The position numbers and the translations under genes were made by a program. Positions 45,237 to 54,492 of a stretch of DNA of 64,000 nt are shown here, one piece after another. Origin of the DNA: Frischella japonica (GTDB taxonomy: Bacteria; Pseudomonadota; Gammaproteobacteria; Enterobacterales; Orbaceae); assembly GCF_014489845.1 (NCBI RefSeq), contig NZ_JABURY010000016.1, positions 78,829-142,828 on the forward strand. The letters run 5' to 3'. Under the pieces are notes generated by a model. It was not told the DNA's origin. It did no database searches and saw only the letters and a program-made list of their open reading frames with translations. Each line of letters opens with the position of its first letter. The stretch's first letter is position 1.

Positions 45237-46432
45237 TATTCGGCTCCCTCCCCTAAACCTTCGGCAATGCCTTTTCCTATCGCATTTATCGCTTCTTGAG
45301 CATCATCACCGGTTGCTGTAAATTGTAACCGACTACCTTTTTTTGCGCCGAGAGCTACAATTTTCATTAAACTAGTCGCACTGACCGGTATTCCAGAGCC
45401 ATCCAAATTAGCTACAGTAACTTTACTATTAAATTCTTTCACTATTTTAACCAGCACAGAAGATGGTCGTGTATGCAACCCATTTGAATTTAAGACTACA
45501 AAATCCTGCGTAACGGAATTATTATTCATAGATGCCTCACCCACTGAAGGGGTGATATTGGACGTTGTTCCTGAATTTATCATTGACTCATTCAATAATA
45601 TTGAAATTAGTTGTGATTTATCGGCAGTATGAAGTATTGTTAATTGTTTATTAAATACTAAAGCAGCTAAGTTATTCATTACTGAATTGATAGCATCATT
45701 TTTTGAAGCAATGGATAATAATAATTTGACGGGTTGTCCCGATTCAGAAAATTCCGTATTAGGTCGACTAATCGCTATAGCATTTTTAAGATTGCCATTC
45801 ACACTATCATTCAACCAAATTCCTTGCCCCAAATAATTAGGTTGTTTATCGATCACGTTAATAACAAAATCAGTATTAACAGCATTAATATGTTTCAACC
45901 TAGAAGCATTTAATGCTTGTAACGTTGCCATATTATCGGCAGGAATATCAAGCATTAATAATGAATCATCAAAAATAATCGTTTCTAAATCAACTTTATC
46001 TTTCTGCCCTGTGAGCAAAGCGATAGCATCATCTTTAGTTTTTATTTGTTTAATGCGCTCCTCAACATCTTCATCACCTAACACATGTGTTAGGTGACGC
46101 AATAAAGTGAGATGTTCATCAGAACTTGCGGCAATGCCAATAGCGATATAAGCTTTTTCACCGTCATCTCCCCAAACTACGCCTTGCGGAAAACAAAAAA
46201 CTTGTACACCTGTTTTTTTGACTAAATGCCTAGTAGTTGTTGTACCATGTGGAATTGCAATTCCGCTTCCCAAAAAAGTGGCAGCTTGCGATTCACGTTC
46301 CAACATACCATCTACATAACCTTGCTCGACATATTTCTTTTCGGTTAAAGCATGTGCTATTTGCTTAATCGCATCTTGCTTATTGTCAGCCTGCTGATTG
46401 AGATAAATATCATCTTGCATTAGCTGTAACAT
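45236..46432 (-). CDS. fruB: fructose PTS diphosphoryl transfer protein (EIIA-HPr)
   Basis: FruB (FPr/DTP) carries phosphate from enzyme I to FruA. The 398-residue protein has the EIIA-Fru domain with phospho-His62 in GIAIPHGTTTT, a central M domain, and a C-terminal HPr-like domain with phospho-His320 in NSNGLHTRPSSVLVK and the later SATSLMKIVALGA. It is the first gene of fruBKA and has a near-consensus Cra operator 49 bases before its start, so Cra should repress the operon until fructose 1-phosphate is present. Confidence 0.96.
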   Translation of the reverse strand: MLQLMQDDIYLNQQADNKQDAIKQIAHALTEKKYVEQGYVDGMLERESQAATFLGSGIAIPHGTTTTRHLVKKTGVQVFCFPQGVVWGDDGEKAYIAIGIAASSDEHLTLLRHLTHVLGDEDVEERIKQIKTKDDAIALLTGQKDKVDLETIIFDDSLLMLDIPADNMATLQALNASRLKHINAVNTDFVINVIDKQPNYLGQGIWLNDSVNGNLKNAIAISRPNTEFSESGQPVKLLLSIASKNDAINSVMNNLAALVFNKQLTILHTADKSQLISILLNESMINSGTTSNITPSVGEASMNNNSVTQDFVVLNSNGLHTRPSSVLVKIVKEFNSKVTVANLDGSGIPVSATSLMKIVALGAKKGSRLQFTATGDDAQEAINAIGKGIAEGLGEGAE

Positions 46433-46480
46433 AAAAACTCCTTATACGTAAATCACAGGAAATACTCTTGTCTAAAACAA

Positions 46481-46495
46481 TTGAATCGTTTCAGC
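46481..46495. promoter_or_regulatory. Cra (FruR) operator upstream of fruB
   Basis: TTGAATCGTTTCAGC is close to the Cra consensus TGAAWCGWTTCA and lies in the 130-base gap between cra and fruB. A TATAGC-like -10 overlaps its edge on the minus strand, so bound Cra would block fruB transcription. Confidence 0.8.
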
Positions 46496-46562
46496 TATAA
46501 TGCTAAGAAAGCTATAATTTGGCAAATTATTTTTATCATAAATATGAAGAATGAGATTAGTA

Positions 46563-47600
46563 TCACATTTTTGCTGATGGAAATACTTTATTATTATCGC
46601 GATTCAAACGTCCGCGATAATTTAATTTTCGCTTGATTTCAGTATAGCCTGGTTCATAACTGCCTTGATTGGATAAGTTGTTTAATAGCATATTCACCGT
46701 CACTTCGGCAATGATTTTATGATCTTGTACCAGGCTAATAATATTGCAAGGTAAAAAATCTAATAATTCATTATCACCAAAGGTTGCGATTACCATACAA
46801 GAAGGTAATTCGTGATTTTTAGTTAAAATAGCATCAATCACACCTTGCAATAATGAAAAAGAGGTGACAAATAATGCCTTAGGTATCGTATTTTTTTGTA
46901 ACCATGCATTAAATAAATTATGCGCTGCTTCGCGGCTATAATCTTCAGCATAGAGATAGGTGATTTGGTTTTGAACAAACTTAATGCAGGATCTAAACCC
47001 ACATTTGCGTAACTGGCTGATGAATAAATTAGGCGATGCACCGACATACACAATATCACTATTACCAATATAATTTATAAATTCGGTTGTTAATAATTGC
47101 GCATCTCGTAAATCCGCTCCTAATATACTCCTAAATTTAGCAGGATTGAGAGGTCTATCTAAAGCTAAAATTGGGATATGATCATTATCCCAATGATCAT
47201 AAAAAGAATAATCAGAGATAAAAGAGGAAGAAACTATTATGGCGTCAACATGTCTTTGCTTAAGGTGTAGTACGCAATGTTTTTCAATTTCAGGATTATC
47301 TTCTGAGCAAGATATTAATAATTGATATCCCGATTCCCTTACTTTTTGTTCCAGATGATTGGCGATTTTAGTATAACTATTATTTTCTAAATCAGGAATG
47401 ATGATACCGATGGTATTAGTTTTGCCAACTCTTAATCCGGCAGCAACCGCATTTGGTTGAAAATTATACTTGTTTACGATTGCCATTACTTTTGCAATTG
47501 TTTGATCACTAACCCGATATTGCTTTGCTTTACCATTTATAACATAACTAGCAGTAGTTCTCGATACACCAGCTAAACGGGCAATTTCCTCTAGTTTCAT
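46563..47600 (-). CDS. cra: catabolite repressor-activator
   Basis: Cra is a LacI/GalR-type regulator that represses fruBKA and glycolytic genes and activates gluconeogenesis; fructose 1-phosphate relieves DNA binding. The 345-residue product starts MKLEEIARLAGVSRTTASYV and INGKAKQYRVSDQTIAKVMA, nearly identical to E. coli Cra over the helix-turn-helix (about residues 1-50), then IGIIIPDLENNSYTKIANHL in the ligand domain. In E. coli cra is far from fruBKA; here it lies next to it on the same strand, as in some other gammaproteobacteria. There is a Cra-like site 170 bases upstream, suggesting autoregulation. Confidence 0.95.
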   Translation of the reverse strand: MKLEEIARLAGVSRTTASYVINGKAKQYRVSDQTIAKVMAIVNKYNFQPNAVAAGLRVGKTNTIGIIIPDLENNSYTKIANHLEQKVRESGYQLLISCSEDNPEIEKHCVLHLKQRHVDAIIVSSSFISDYSFYDHWDNDHIPILALDRPLNPAKFRSILGADLRDAQLLTTEFINYIGNSDIVYVGASPNLFISQLRKCGFRSCIKFVQNQITYLYAEDYSREAAHNLFNAWLQKNTIPKALFVTSFSLLQGVIDAILTKNHELPSCMVIATFGDNELLDFLPCNIISLVQDHKIIAEVTVNMLLNNLSNQGSYEPGYTEIKRKLNYRGRLNRDNNKVFPSAKM

Positions 47601-48028
47601 TGTTATTATCTCGTAGAGTAATTAAATTTAATTAGGAGAATTTACCATAAAATTTATGTTAATAGAAAGTGTTAAAACCAATACTGTATTAATCGATTGA
47701 ATTTAAAAAACATTAATTTTTTGGAATATTCGTGGAATAACTGTTACTTAAATAACTTACATTATTAATTAAAACGATTCAGCTAATAATTAATATTTAT
47801 TAACAATAAGCTTATATTAGATAAATTGGTAATGATTAAATTAATACTAATAGAATCAAAAATTATTCAAACAAAAAGTATTTGAAAGAGTTAACTGGAA
47901 TCATCAAAGATAAATATCAGTTATAACAATCTATAAAGCAATATAATGCAAGAAGCCTAAACACATAAAAAATGCCTATTAGTATTTTTTAAATCGAAAA
48001 AGTGGAAGGAAGGATTAATTCTAAATAG
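47601..48028. other. intergenic region upstream of cra with a second Cra-like site
   Basis: The 428-base gap between cra and tRNA-Lys has no gene. At 47769-47784 the sequence TTAAAACGATTCAGCT matches the Cra operator in most core positions (consensus TGAAWCGWTTCA or its complement), 170 bases before the cra start. Nothing else stands out. Confidence 0.6.
47769..47784. promoter_or_regulatory. probable Cra operator upstream of cra
   Basis: AAAACGATTCAGC fits the Cra half-site GCTGAAWCGWTT read on the other strand (GCTGAATCGTTTT). It suggests cra controls its own transcription; the distance of 170 bases to the start codon is large. Confidence 0.6.
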
Positions 48029-48104
48029 TGGTGGGTCGTGAAGGATTCGAACCTTCGACCAACGGATTAAAAGTCCGCTGCTCTACCGACTGAGCTAACG
48101 ACCC
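48029..48104 (-). tRNA. tRNA-Lys (TTT)
   Basis: A 76-base cloverleaf with encoded CCA on the minus strand: acceptor GGGTCGT / ACGACCC, D arm AGCTCAGTCGGTAGAGC, anticodon TTT (48069-48071) in CTTTTAA, and T arm AGGTTCGAATCCT. Position after cpoB matches the start of the lysT cluster in E. coli, but here only one tRNA is present. Confidence 0.97.
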
Positions 48105-48124
48105 ATAGGAAGTATCGGGTTGCT

Positions 48125-48153
48125 ATATTAATCGGGATTTTTATTCAGTGCAA
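48125..48153 (-). promoter_or_regulatory. predicted sigma-70 promoter of tRNA-Lys
   Basis: On the minus strand TTGCAC (48153-48148) and TAATAT (48130-48125) are separated by 17 bases; transcription would start about 15 bases before the tRNA. The same -10 and spacing occur at tRNA-Asn. Confidence 0.6.
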
Positions 48154-48197
48154 CTCTTTTTTTTCAAATCATTATCGACAGCTTATTATTTATCCAT

Positions 48198-48896
48198 TTA
48201 TGATAGGTTTGCTAACTTAGACTTTGCTGCAGAAACAACTGTTTTGTTACTGGGAAACTGTTCAATAACTTGCTGGAATACTGCCTTAGCTTTGGTTTTT
48301 TCACCTTTATCTAAAAATATGCTACCAATCTTATATAAGCTATCCGCAGCTTTCGGTGATTTAGGAAATTCTTTTACAACCACAGCAAAATAAAATGATG
48401 CATCGTCTTTTCTACCCTGTTTATAACAAAGTTGCCCTAACCAGTAGTTCACATTAGCACGATAAGTTGATTTTGGATAAGCTTTCAAGAATTGTTGAAG
48501 TGCCGAAATGGCATTCTTAGTTTCTTTCCCGTCTACGACAAATTTAATAATGAAGTTATAATCTGTTTTATCATTACCTGAAGTTGACCAATTAGCTAAA
48601 GTTGTTGGCGATGAATTATTCGTTGCTGTGTTAACTTGAGCATTCTCAGTTTGGGATGGATTATCAGCCGATTGCTGCAAAATCATTTTTTGCCGCTCAA
48701 TAGTTTGATTTAATAAATATGTTGTTTGTTGCAATTGCCCGCGCAATTGATCAACTTCAACTTGCAAATCAGTAATTTGTTTTTGATATTCTGTTAATAA
48801 TTGACCATGAGCTTCAACAACTCTTTCTATCTTTGTTTCAGCATAAGTATAAAATGAAAAAACTAGAATGATTAAACTGAGAATTTTCTTAAACAT
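48198..48896 (-). CDS. cpoB: cell division coordinator CpoB
   Basis: CpoB (YbgF) is a periplasmic protein that links Tol-Pal outer membrane constriction with PBP1B peptidoglycan synthesis. The 232-residue product has a signal peptide (residues 1-18, FSFYTYA), a coiled coil (about 25-75, many Gln and Leu), a Pro/Ser/Thr linker, and TPR-like repeats from about residue 115 (YNFIIKFVVDGKETKNAI, YRANVNYWLGQLCYKQGRKD, DSLYKIGSIFLDKGEKTKAK). It is last in the tol-pal block. A terminator after pal suggests that it may also have its own promoter. Confidence 0.93.
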   Translation of the reverse strand: MFKKILSLIILVFSFYTYAETKIERVVEAHGQLLTEYQKQITDLQVEVDQLRGQLQQTTYLLNQTIERQKMILQQSADNPSQTENAQVNTATNNSSPTTLANWSTSGNDKTDYNFIIKFVVDGKETKNAISALQQFLKAYPKSTYRANVNYWLGQLCYKQGRKDDASFYFAVVVKEFPKSPKAADSLYKIGSIFLDKGEKTKAKAVFQQVIEQFPSNKTVVSAAKSKLANLS

Positions 48897-49002
48897 TAAT
48901 TTTAATTACCTCGATAATCAACATTAAAAGATCTTAAGATGGGGACGCTAAATAGTATACTACACTGCAGTAGCTTATCACAAAAAAGCTAACTCATATT
49001 TC

Positions 49003-49028
49003 AAAAATAATGGCTGCCTATGCAGCCG
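49003..49028 (-). terminator. probable terminator after pal
   Basis: GGCTGC (49012-49017) and GCAGCC (49022-49027) pair around CTAT; on the minus strand the stem is followed by ATTATTTTT. It lies 23 bases after the pal stop and would separate pal from cpoB. Confidence 0.65.
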
Positions 49029-49050
49029 TTTATTATAGGTATTAAATAGA

Positions 49051-49530
49051 TTAATAGACAAGCACTGCTCGACGATTTTTAGCATACGAAGTTTCATCAT
49101 GTCCAAGTACTGCCGGTTTTTCTTTTCCAAATGATTTGATAGAAATTTGGATAGCCGAAACACCACGACCTTGTAAATAAGATTTCACTGCTAAGGCACG
49201 ACGTTCACCCAACGCAATATTATATTCTGGTGTACCACGTTCATCGGCATGACCTTCAATAACAATGTTAAATGATGGGTGGCTAATTAAGAATTCAGCA
49301 TGACTATCTAATGCTTTAGCAAATTCAGATTTAATATTGTATTTATCAAAATCGAAATAAACAGTATTAATTTCCTGCATTTGCTCAAGTTTTTCAGATT
49401 CTGAAATGGTTGCCTCATTAGAGTGCATAACATTTTTGTGTGGTTTTTCTGCCGTTCTTACATTACATGCAGTAAGCATTACAAAAGGCAAAATAAATGC
49501 TGTAGTTTTAAAAATATTTGACAGTTTCAC
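49051..49530 (-). CDS. pal: peptidoglycan-associated lipoprotein
   Basis: Pal is the outer-membrane lipoprotein that binds peptidoglycan and TolB during constriction. The 159-residue product has a lipoprotein signal with lipobox LTAC (Cys22), a short linker and the OmpA-like domain with [16 protein letters not shown] (about residues 55-70), the peptidoglycan-binding [20 protein letters not shown] and the final [11 protein letters not shown]. It is 14 residues shorter than E. coli Pal, mainly in the linker. A 211-base gap separates it from tolB, longer than usual. Confidence 0.97.
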   Translation of the reverse strand: MKLSNIFKTTAFILPFVMLTACNVRTAEKPHKNVMHSNEATISESEKLEQMQEINTVYFDFDKYNIKSEFAKALDSHAEFLISHPSFNIVIEGHADERGTPEYNIALGERRALAVKSYLQGRGVSAIQISIKSFGKEKPAVLGHDETSYAKNRRAVLVY

Positions 49531-49741
49531 TTAATTACTCCTCATTAATTCTAATAAAATGTTTAATTAATATAATTGTATTATAACAAATCCAGTGGTA
49601 AAGCCTATATTTTACTATTTGTACTCAAATATCGATTAGTAAATCTATTTAATTTACCATTGATATAAGTTAACATAATCAACTAAAAAAGCTTTAATAT
49701 TTTTATTTTTTAAAATACAAACTTATTAGTTAATATAATCA

Positions 49742-51040
49742 TTACAAATAAGGTGACCAAGCCGGAAACCTTACTTGACCATCAGTCGCCGGTAGCTTTG
49801 CTTTAAAATTGCCATCACTTGATACAATATTTAATATCGTACCCAGCCCTTGTGATGAACTATAAATAATCATCGTACCATTTGGTGAAATACTTGGCGT
49901 TTCATCCAAAAAAGTATCGGTCAATTTCTGATACCCATTAGTTGCGAGATCCATTTTAGTAACATGTTGCTCTCCTTTATTGCTTGCTATCATGACAATA
50001 AAGCTACCATCACTGGCTACTTGAGCATTTTGATTCTGAACACCATCCCATGTTATACGTTGTGGGACACCATTATCAATGGTAATACTATATAATTGTG
50101 GTCTTCCTGTTTGATCGGATGTATACACAATTGTTTTATTATCAGGCATCCATGAGGGTTCAGTACTATTACTGCGACCAAAAGTGATACGTTTAATTGT
50201 CTTATCAGATAAAGTCATTACATAAAGATTTAAATTACCGTCTTTGGATAAAACAAAAGCTAATTTCTTTCCATCTGGAGAAAAAGCTGGCGCACCATTA
50301 TGCTGTGGAAAATCGGCGATTTTCTCAATTTCACCCGTTTCTAATGTTTTAAATACTAATGCTGATTTTCCGCTGTCAAACGTAACATAAGCTAACTTTT
50401 TACCATCAGGTGACCATGCCGGTGACATAAGTGGCTCTTTCGATTTGTGAATCGTTATCTGATTGTAGCCATCATAATCAGAGACTCTTAATTCATAGTT
50501 GTAACTACCACGATTCATTTTCACAACATAAGCGATACGAGTTCTAAAGGCACCTTTAATCCCCGTTAATGTTTCGAAAATTTCATCGCTTGCGGTATGC
50601 GCAGCATAACGTATCCAACGTTTCTCAATTTCATATTGATTTTGCGCTAATACTTCTCCAGGATTATTAACCGTATCAACAAGTTGATAACTTATTAAAT
50701 ACTTGCCAGATGCATTTTGTTGAACATTACCGACAATAACCGCCCCAATTCCTAAAGCACTCCATGCTTTTGGAGTAACAGCAGAAGATGTATCGGGTAA
50801 TTGCGGCATTTTACGTGAATCAATAGGATTAAATTTACCACTATTGCGTAAATCAGAAGCAATGATATTATCGATTTCTTGTGGCGGAGCACCATTACCA
50901 ACCCATTTAAAAGGAACCACAGCAATAGGTTTAGCAGTATTTATACCATCTGTTATTATAATTTTAATATCAGCTATCGAGAAAGTAGCATAAAGTAATA
51001 TAAAACAACTTATTAGAAAGCGATATGAAAATTTTAACAT
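49742..51040 (-). CDS. tolB: Tol-Pal system beta-propeller protein
   Basis: TolB is the periplasmic protein that binds Pal and is pulled off it by TolA. From ATG 51040 the product has 432 residues (430 in E. coli) and a signal peptide [20 protein letters not shown] ending SIA-D; AAGGA lies 8 bases upstream, so I prefer it over ATG 51076. The N-terminal domain has [20 protein letters not shown] and the six-bladed propeller has repeated blades such as [17 protein letters not shown] and [17 protein letters not shown], ending in [14 protein letters not shown]. Confidence 0.97.
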   Translation of the reverse strand: MLKFSYRFLISCFILLYATFSIADIKIIITDGINTAKPIAVVPFKWVGNGAPPQEIDNIIASDLRNSGKFNPIDSRKMPQLPDTSSAVTPKAWSALGIGAVIVGNVQQNASGKYLISYQLVDTVNNPGEVLAQNQYEIEKRWIRYAAHTASDEIFETLTGIKGAFRTRIAYVVKMNRGSYNYELRVSDYDGYNQITIHKSKEPLMSPAWSPDGKKLAYVTFDSGKSALVFKTLETGEIEKIADFPQHNGAPAFSPDGKKLAFVLSKDGNLNLYVMTLSDKTIKRITFGRSNSTEPSWMPDNKTIVYTSDQTGRPQLYSITIDNGVPQRITWDGVQNQNAQVASDGSFIVMIASNKGEQHVTKMDLATNGYQKLTDTFLDETPSISPNGTMIIYSSSQGLGTILNIVSSDGNFKAKLPATDGQVRFPAWSPYL

Positions 51041-51167
51041 CACAAAATTCCTTGCATAATTTTTGAAACCAATCATTAAAACTTTTTTGAATTCATTATT
51101 ATATAATATAATCTATTTTCATAAATAACATATTCAAACTTAACCTTTATATTTTTGAAATATAAGG

Positions 51168-52211
51168 TTATTTAGGTATAAAATTAATTTGTAAATTTTT
51201 AACCTCTTTATATAACAAATTATTTTTAGGTTTAGGAAATACCGCCAATTTTGTTGCTGATATGGCTTCGCGACACAGCGTTGGATCCCCATCGATAGAG
51301 CTTACATTCAATAAAAGACCATCAGGCGCTAATTGTATTTTTAAAATACAATTTTTTCCCTGATACAAGCTTGGATTGATAAATTTGTTACTAATAGCAC
51401 TCATAACCATTTGTTTAAATTGATTTAATTCAGCAGATGATACACTTGTTTCTGCTTTAGGTGCTTTAGAGGTTAAACTCCCTAATATATCATTGAGTTC
51501 TTGTTGCTTGCGCTTTTCATCAGCCGCCTTTTGCTTAGCTAATTCTTCAGCCTTAATCTTTTCTTGTTGCGCTTTTTCAGCTTTTAGGCGCTCCTGCTCA
51601 AGCAATTGTTTTTGATTTTCAACTTCCTTTTTAACTTTTTCTGCTTCTAATAACGCAGCTTGTTTAGCTAATTCAGCCTGTTTTTTCTCAGCCTCTATTT
51701 TTTGTTTTTCTTCTATTGCTCTTTGTGCTAATAATTTGGCTTCCTCGTCTGCTTTTTGTTTGGCTAAAAGAGCCTGTTTTTGTTGTTCTTCCAATTGAGC
51801 TTTAGCTTTTAATGCCTCATTTTCTAATTTTTGTTTTTCCGCCAATGCCTTCGCTATTGCTTCTTGTTCTTGTTTCTGTTTCTCAATAGCCATTAAACTT
51901 TCTTTAGCAAGCTGTTTTAAACGTTGTTGTTCAGCTAATTGTTTTTGCTGCAATTCTTGTGCCTGCTGTTCGATAAGTTGTTGTTGCTGTTGTTTAATTT
52001 GTTGACTCGTCAAATCATGTTCGATTTGACGTTGTTTTTGTTTTGCAATAATACTATTGTCAACCATAATTGCATCAATTTGTTGTCCACTATCAGTATA
52101 TGAAGATGAATAATGCCATGCACTATAAGCTAACATAAAAATTAGCCCTAAGTGAAAAATGATAGATATAACTAATGCTAAACTAAAATTAGATTTGATA
52201 TTGTTCACCAT
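51168..52211 (-). CDS. tolA: cell envelope integrity protein TolA
   Basis: TolA links the inner-membrane TolQR motor to TolB-Pal. The 347-residue product has one membrane segment (about residues 10-30), a long helical stalk (about 55-245) dominated by Lys, Gln, Ala and Glu (for example KQKADEEAKLLAQRAIEEKQ), and the C-terminal globular domain (about 255-347) with CILKIQLAPDGLLLNVSS and the conserved cysteines. It is shorter than E. coli TolA (421), with the shortening in the stalk. A 284-base gap with a long hairpin separates it from tolR. Confidence 0.95.
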   Translation of the reverse strand: MVNNIKSNFSLALVISIIFHLGLIFMLAYSAWHYSSSYTDSGQQIDAIMVDNSIIAKQKQRQIEHDLTSQQIKQQQQQLIEQQAQELQQKQLAEQQRLKQLAKESLMAIEKQKQEQEAIAKALAEKQKLENEALKAKAQLEEQQKQALLAKQKADEEAKLLAQRAIEEKQKIEAEKKQAELAKQAALLEAEKVKKEVENQKQLLEQERLKAEKAQQEKIKAEELAKQKAADEKRKQQELNDILGSLTSKAPKAETSVSSAELNQFKQMVMSAISNKFINPSLYQGKNCILKIQLAPDGLLLNVSSIDGDPTLCREAISATKLAVFPKPKNNLLYKEVKNLQINFIPK

Positions 52212-52435
52212 AAAAAATTATAAAAATAGTTAAACTTGAACTAATTAAATTATTGTCTCATTAATAATTTCAAAAATCATCACAAATTTCCATTAGTTTA
52301 AAAACTATTTAGCTTTTTCTAATGTATTGAGTAAATAACATTGCAGATTAATGATGACGCGATATTAAACTTTAATCTAAAAAATAAGTTTTGAATAAAA
52401 TAACAAATAATTAAGGGAATTAACATAGTGAAATT

Positions 52436-52482
52436 ATTATGTTTATAAACTGAAAATATCAATTTCAATTTATAAACATAAT
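52436..52482 (-). promoter_or_regulatory. long hairpin between tolR and tolA
   Basis: ATTATGTTTATAAA (52436-52449) and its exact reverse complement (52469-52482) form a 14-bp perfect stem; after one C/A mismatch the stem continues with TGAAA / TTTCA, leaving a 7-base loop. In the tol message the hairpin starts 13 bases after the tolR stop. It is not followed by a T run on the minus strand, so it is not a standard terminator. The rest of the 284-base gap has no gene. Confidence 0.75.
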
Positions 52483-52495
52483 ATAAATTTAAAAG

Positions 52496-52915
52496 TTAAA
52501 CCGGTTGAGTCATAAGACCGACAGATTTGACGCCAGCGGCTTGTAAGATATTTAACGCCTTTATGATCTCTTCATATGGCACATTTTTGGCACCACCAAC
52601 TAAGAATATTGATTTCTCATTATTAATCAATTGTTGTTTAACTTCAGCAATGATTTGTTCTTTGCTTAAATTATTTTCCCGTTCTTGATTAATGATTAAT
52701 GAATATACTCCAACCCCAGAAACTTCGATAATAATGGGTTTATTTTCTGCGGTAACAACCGTTTTTGATTCTGAAGCTTCTGGTAAATCAACCTCAACGC
52801 TCTGACTAATAATCGGGGCGGTTGCCATAAAAATTAACACTAATACCAATAAAACATCTAATAATGGTACAATATTTATTTCAGCTTTCGATGAATAACG
52901 TGATCTACGTCTCAT
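52496..52915 (-). CDS. tolR: Tol-Pal system protein TolR
   Basis: TolR is the ExbD-like subunit of the proton-driven TolQR motor. The 139-residue product has the opening RRRSRYSSKAEINIVPLLDV, one membrane segment with the essential Asp in LLDVLLVLVLIFMATAP (about residues 17-33) and a periplasmic domain with VDLPEASES and YEEIIKALNILQAAGVKSVG. It follows tolQ by 5 bases. Confidence 0.97.
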   Translation of the reverse strand: MRRRSRYSSKAEINIVPLLDVLLVLVLIFMATAPIISQSVEVDLPEASESKTVVTAENKPIIIEVSGVGVYSLIINQERENNLSKEQIIAEVKQQLINNEKSIFLVGGAKNVPYEEIIKALNILQAAGVKSVGLMTQPV

Positions 52916-52920
52916 AACAA

Positions 52921-53601
52921 TTACTTCCTAATCGCAACAGCTTGACGTTGCAATATTGCCAACAGTTCATCGGTAAAATTTGAATAGTTTTGCTCAATTC
53001 CACCAACCCGTAAACTTAAGCGACTATAGGCTATAACTGCAGGAATTGCTGTAAATAAACCGATTGCCGTAGCGATCAATGCTTCAGCTATTCCGGGTGC
53101 AACCATTTGCAAAGTAGCTTGCTTCACAGCACCCAGAGCAATAAAGGAATTCATTATTCCCCATACGGTACCAAATAAACCTACATAAGGACTGATAGAA
53201 CCAATTGTACCAAGAAGCGAAATATAACGATCTAAGTTATCTAATTCCCGATTCATTGATAAACGCATCGCACGAGTAGCACCTTCCAATGCTGCATTAG
53301 GCATATTCGGATTAATTTGATATAAACGAGAAAATTCTTTGAAACCAGTATAAAAAATAAGTTCGGTACCGTGTATTCTAGCTTTCTTTTTATTCAGTTC
53401 ATTATAAAGGGTGTTGAGATCATCAGCAGACCAAAATGTATTGTCAAATGAATCAACTTGCTGTTTCGCTTTACGTAGTGTTAAACCCCGCTGAATAATA
53501 ATAGCCCATGAGACAACTGAACAAAGAAGTAATAACAACATAATTAGTTGAACTAAAAAACTTGCACTATAGAACAAGTCAACAATATTCATATTTTCCA
53601 C
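52921..53601 (-). CDS. tolQ: Tol-Pal system protein TolQ
   Basis: TolQ is the ExbB-like subunit of the motor. The 226-residue product has three membrane segments (about residues 15-35, 135-155 and 170-190), with [33 protein letters not shown] and [20 protein letters not shown]. The start is GTG 53601: the first residues [10 protein letters not shown] align with E. coli MTDMNILDLF, which also uses GTG, and GGAG lies 9 bases upstream. It starts one base after the ybgC stop. Confidence 0.97.
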   Translation of the reverse strand: MENMNIVDLFYSASFLVQLIMLLLLLCSVVSWAIIIQRGLTLRKAKQQVDSFDNTFWSADDLNTLYNELNKKKARIHGTELIFYTGFKEFSRLYQINPNMPNAALEGATRAMRLSMNRELDNLDRYISLLGTIGSISPYVGLFGTVWGIMNSFIALGAVKQATLQMVAPGIAEALIATAIGLFTAIPAVIAYSRLSLRVGGIEQNYSNFTDELLAILQRQAVAIRK

Positions 53602-54000
53602 TTATAGAAACTCCGAAATAATTAATTTTGGTAATACACAAGGTTTATTCTTATTGAGATCAACACAAGCAATCAATACTTCTGCTTCATTTATCAATTG
53701 ATTATTGCCATTAAAAATTTTTTGTTTAAAAATTAATGATGCTTTACGTATATTTTCTAGCTGACTTTTAATCATTAATTGATCATCTAACCGAGCTGGT
53801 AAGATATAATCGATACTCATTTTTTTTACCACAAAGGCTATATGCTGGTTTTCGATTAAAAATCGTTGATTAATATTATAGTGTCGTAACATTTCAGTTC
53901 TTGCCCGTTCATAGAATGCAAGATAACGGGCATGATAAACAACACCACCGGCGTCGGTATCTTCATAATAAATTCTTACTGGCCAATCAAAATGCTTCAT
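53602..54000 (-). CDS. ybgC: acyl-CoA thioesterase YbgC
   Basis: YbgC is a cytosolic hotdog-fold thioesterase acting on short-chain or phospholipid-linked acyl-CoA, co-transcribed with tol genes. The 132-residue product shows the catalytic [20 protein letters not shown] (about residues 11-30), with Asp and His, and the following ERARTEMLR. It abuts tolQ and heads the tol-pal transcript here; the ybgE gene that lies between cydX and ybgC in E. coli is absent. Confidence 0.96.
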   Translation of the reverse strand: MKHFDWPVRIYYEDTDAGGVVYHARYLAFYERARTEMLRHYNINQRFLIENQHIAFVVKKMSIDYILPARLDDQLMIKSQLENIRKASLIFKQKIFNGNNQLINEAEVLIACVDLNKNKPCVLPKLIISEFL

Positions 54001-54317
54001 GCTAAAAAATCCTTAAAACTTGATTATAAGCATTATATATCGATTATGATGAAATTAAATGATTATTATCATTAATAATATTAATTATTCATCAAATAAA
54101 TTAAATATAGGTTTTTTAGAAAACTTTAAAATTAAATATATATCTGATTACATGATGAATTAATTTTGTATCATTATTCAAATAAAAATTCCCCCTCTAA
54201 GTGAACTAAAATAATCCACTTTATGCGCTATCATGTTAGCCATTCATGGGGAAAATGATATTTACTGTACCATTATCATATAATGAGTTTTAAATGAAAA
54301 CAATTATCATTAGTAAT
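54001..54317. other. intergenic region between cydX terminator and ybgC
   Basis: This 317-base region has no frame resembling YbgE or any other gene. It should hold the tol-pal promoter; an AT-rich stretch hides any clear -35/-10 pair. Confidence 0.5.
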
Positions 54318-54352
54318 AAAAAAGGCGAATATTAAATAATATTCGCCTTTTT
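54318..54352 (-). terminator. Rho-independent terminator of the cyd operon
   Basis: GGCGAATATT (54324-54333) pairs perfectly with AATATTCGCC (54338-54347) around a 4-base loop; a run of six T follows on the minus strand. It lies 19 bases after the cydX stop. Confidence 0.92.
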
Positions 54353-54371
54353 AGAATGAATTATGGATTTG

Positions 54372-54461
54372 TTAATCGTTCTTCTTATCAACCCATAAAC
54401 CTGTAGCTACGGCAATCATTGCTGCGGCTACAGTTACTATAAACCAGACAAAATAATACAT
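54372..54461 (-). CDS. cydX: cytochrome bd oxidase small subunit CydX
   Basis: CydX is a single-span peptide needed for stability of the CydAB heme core. This 29-residue frame starts MYYFVWFIVTVAAAMIAVAT and ends GLWVDKKND, matching the family's M-W/Y-Y-F-A/V-W start and single membrane segment. AGGGGA lies 8 bases before the ATG. It sits 31 bases after cydB, followed by the operon terminator. It is shorter than E. coli CydX (37 residues), missing part of the C-terminal tail. Confidence 0.93.
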   Translation of the reverse strand: MYYFVWFIVTVAAAMIAVATGLWVDKKND

Positions 54462-54492
54462 ACGTACGTATCCCCTAAATTAAATCCAAAAA

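Noticed and set aside
48978..49166. Minus-strand frame overlapping the end of pal
   Set aside because: A different frame through the pal coding sequence and its terminator; no independent support.
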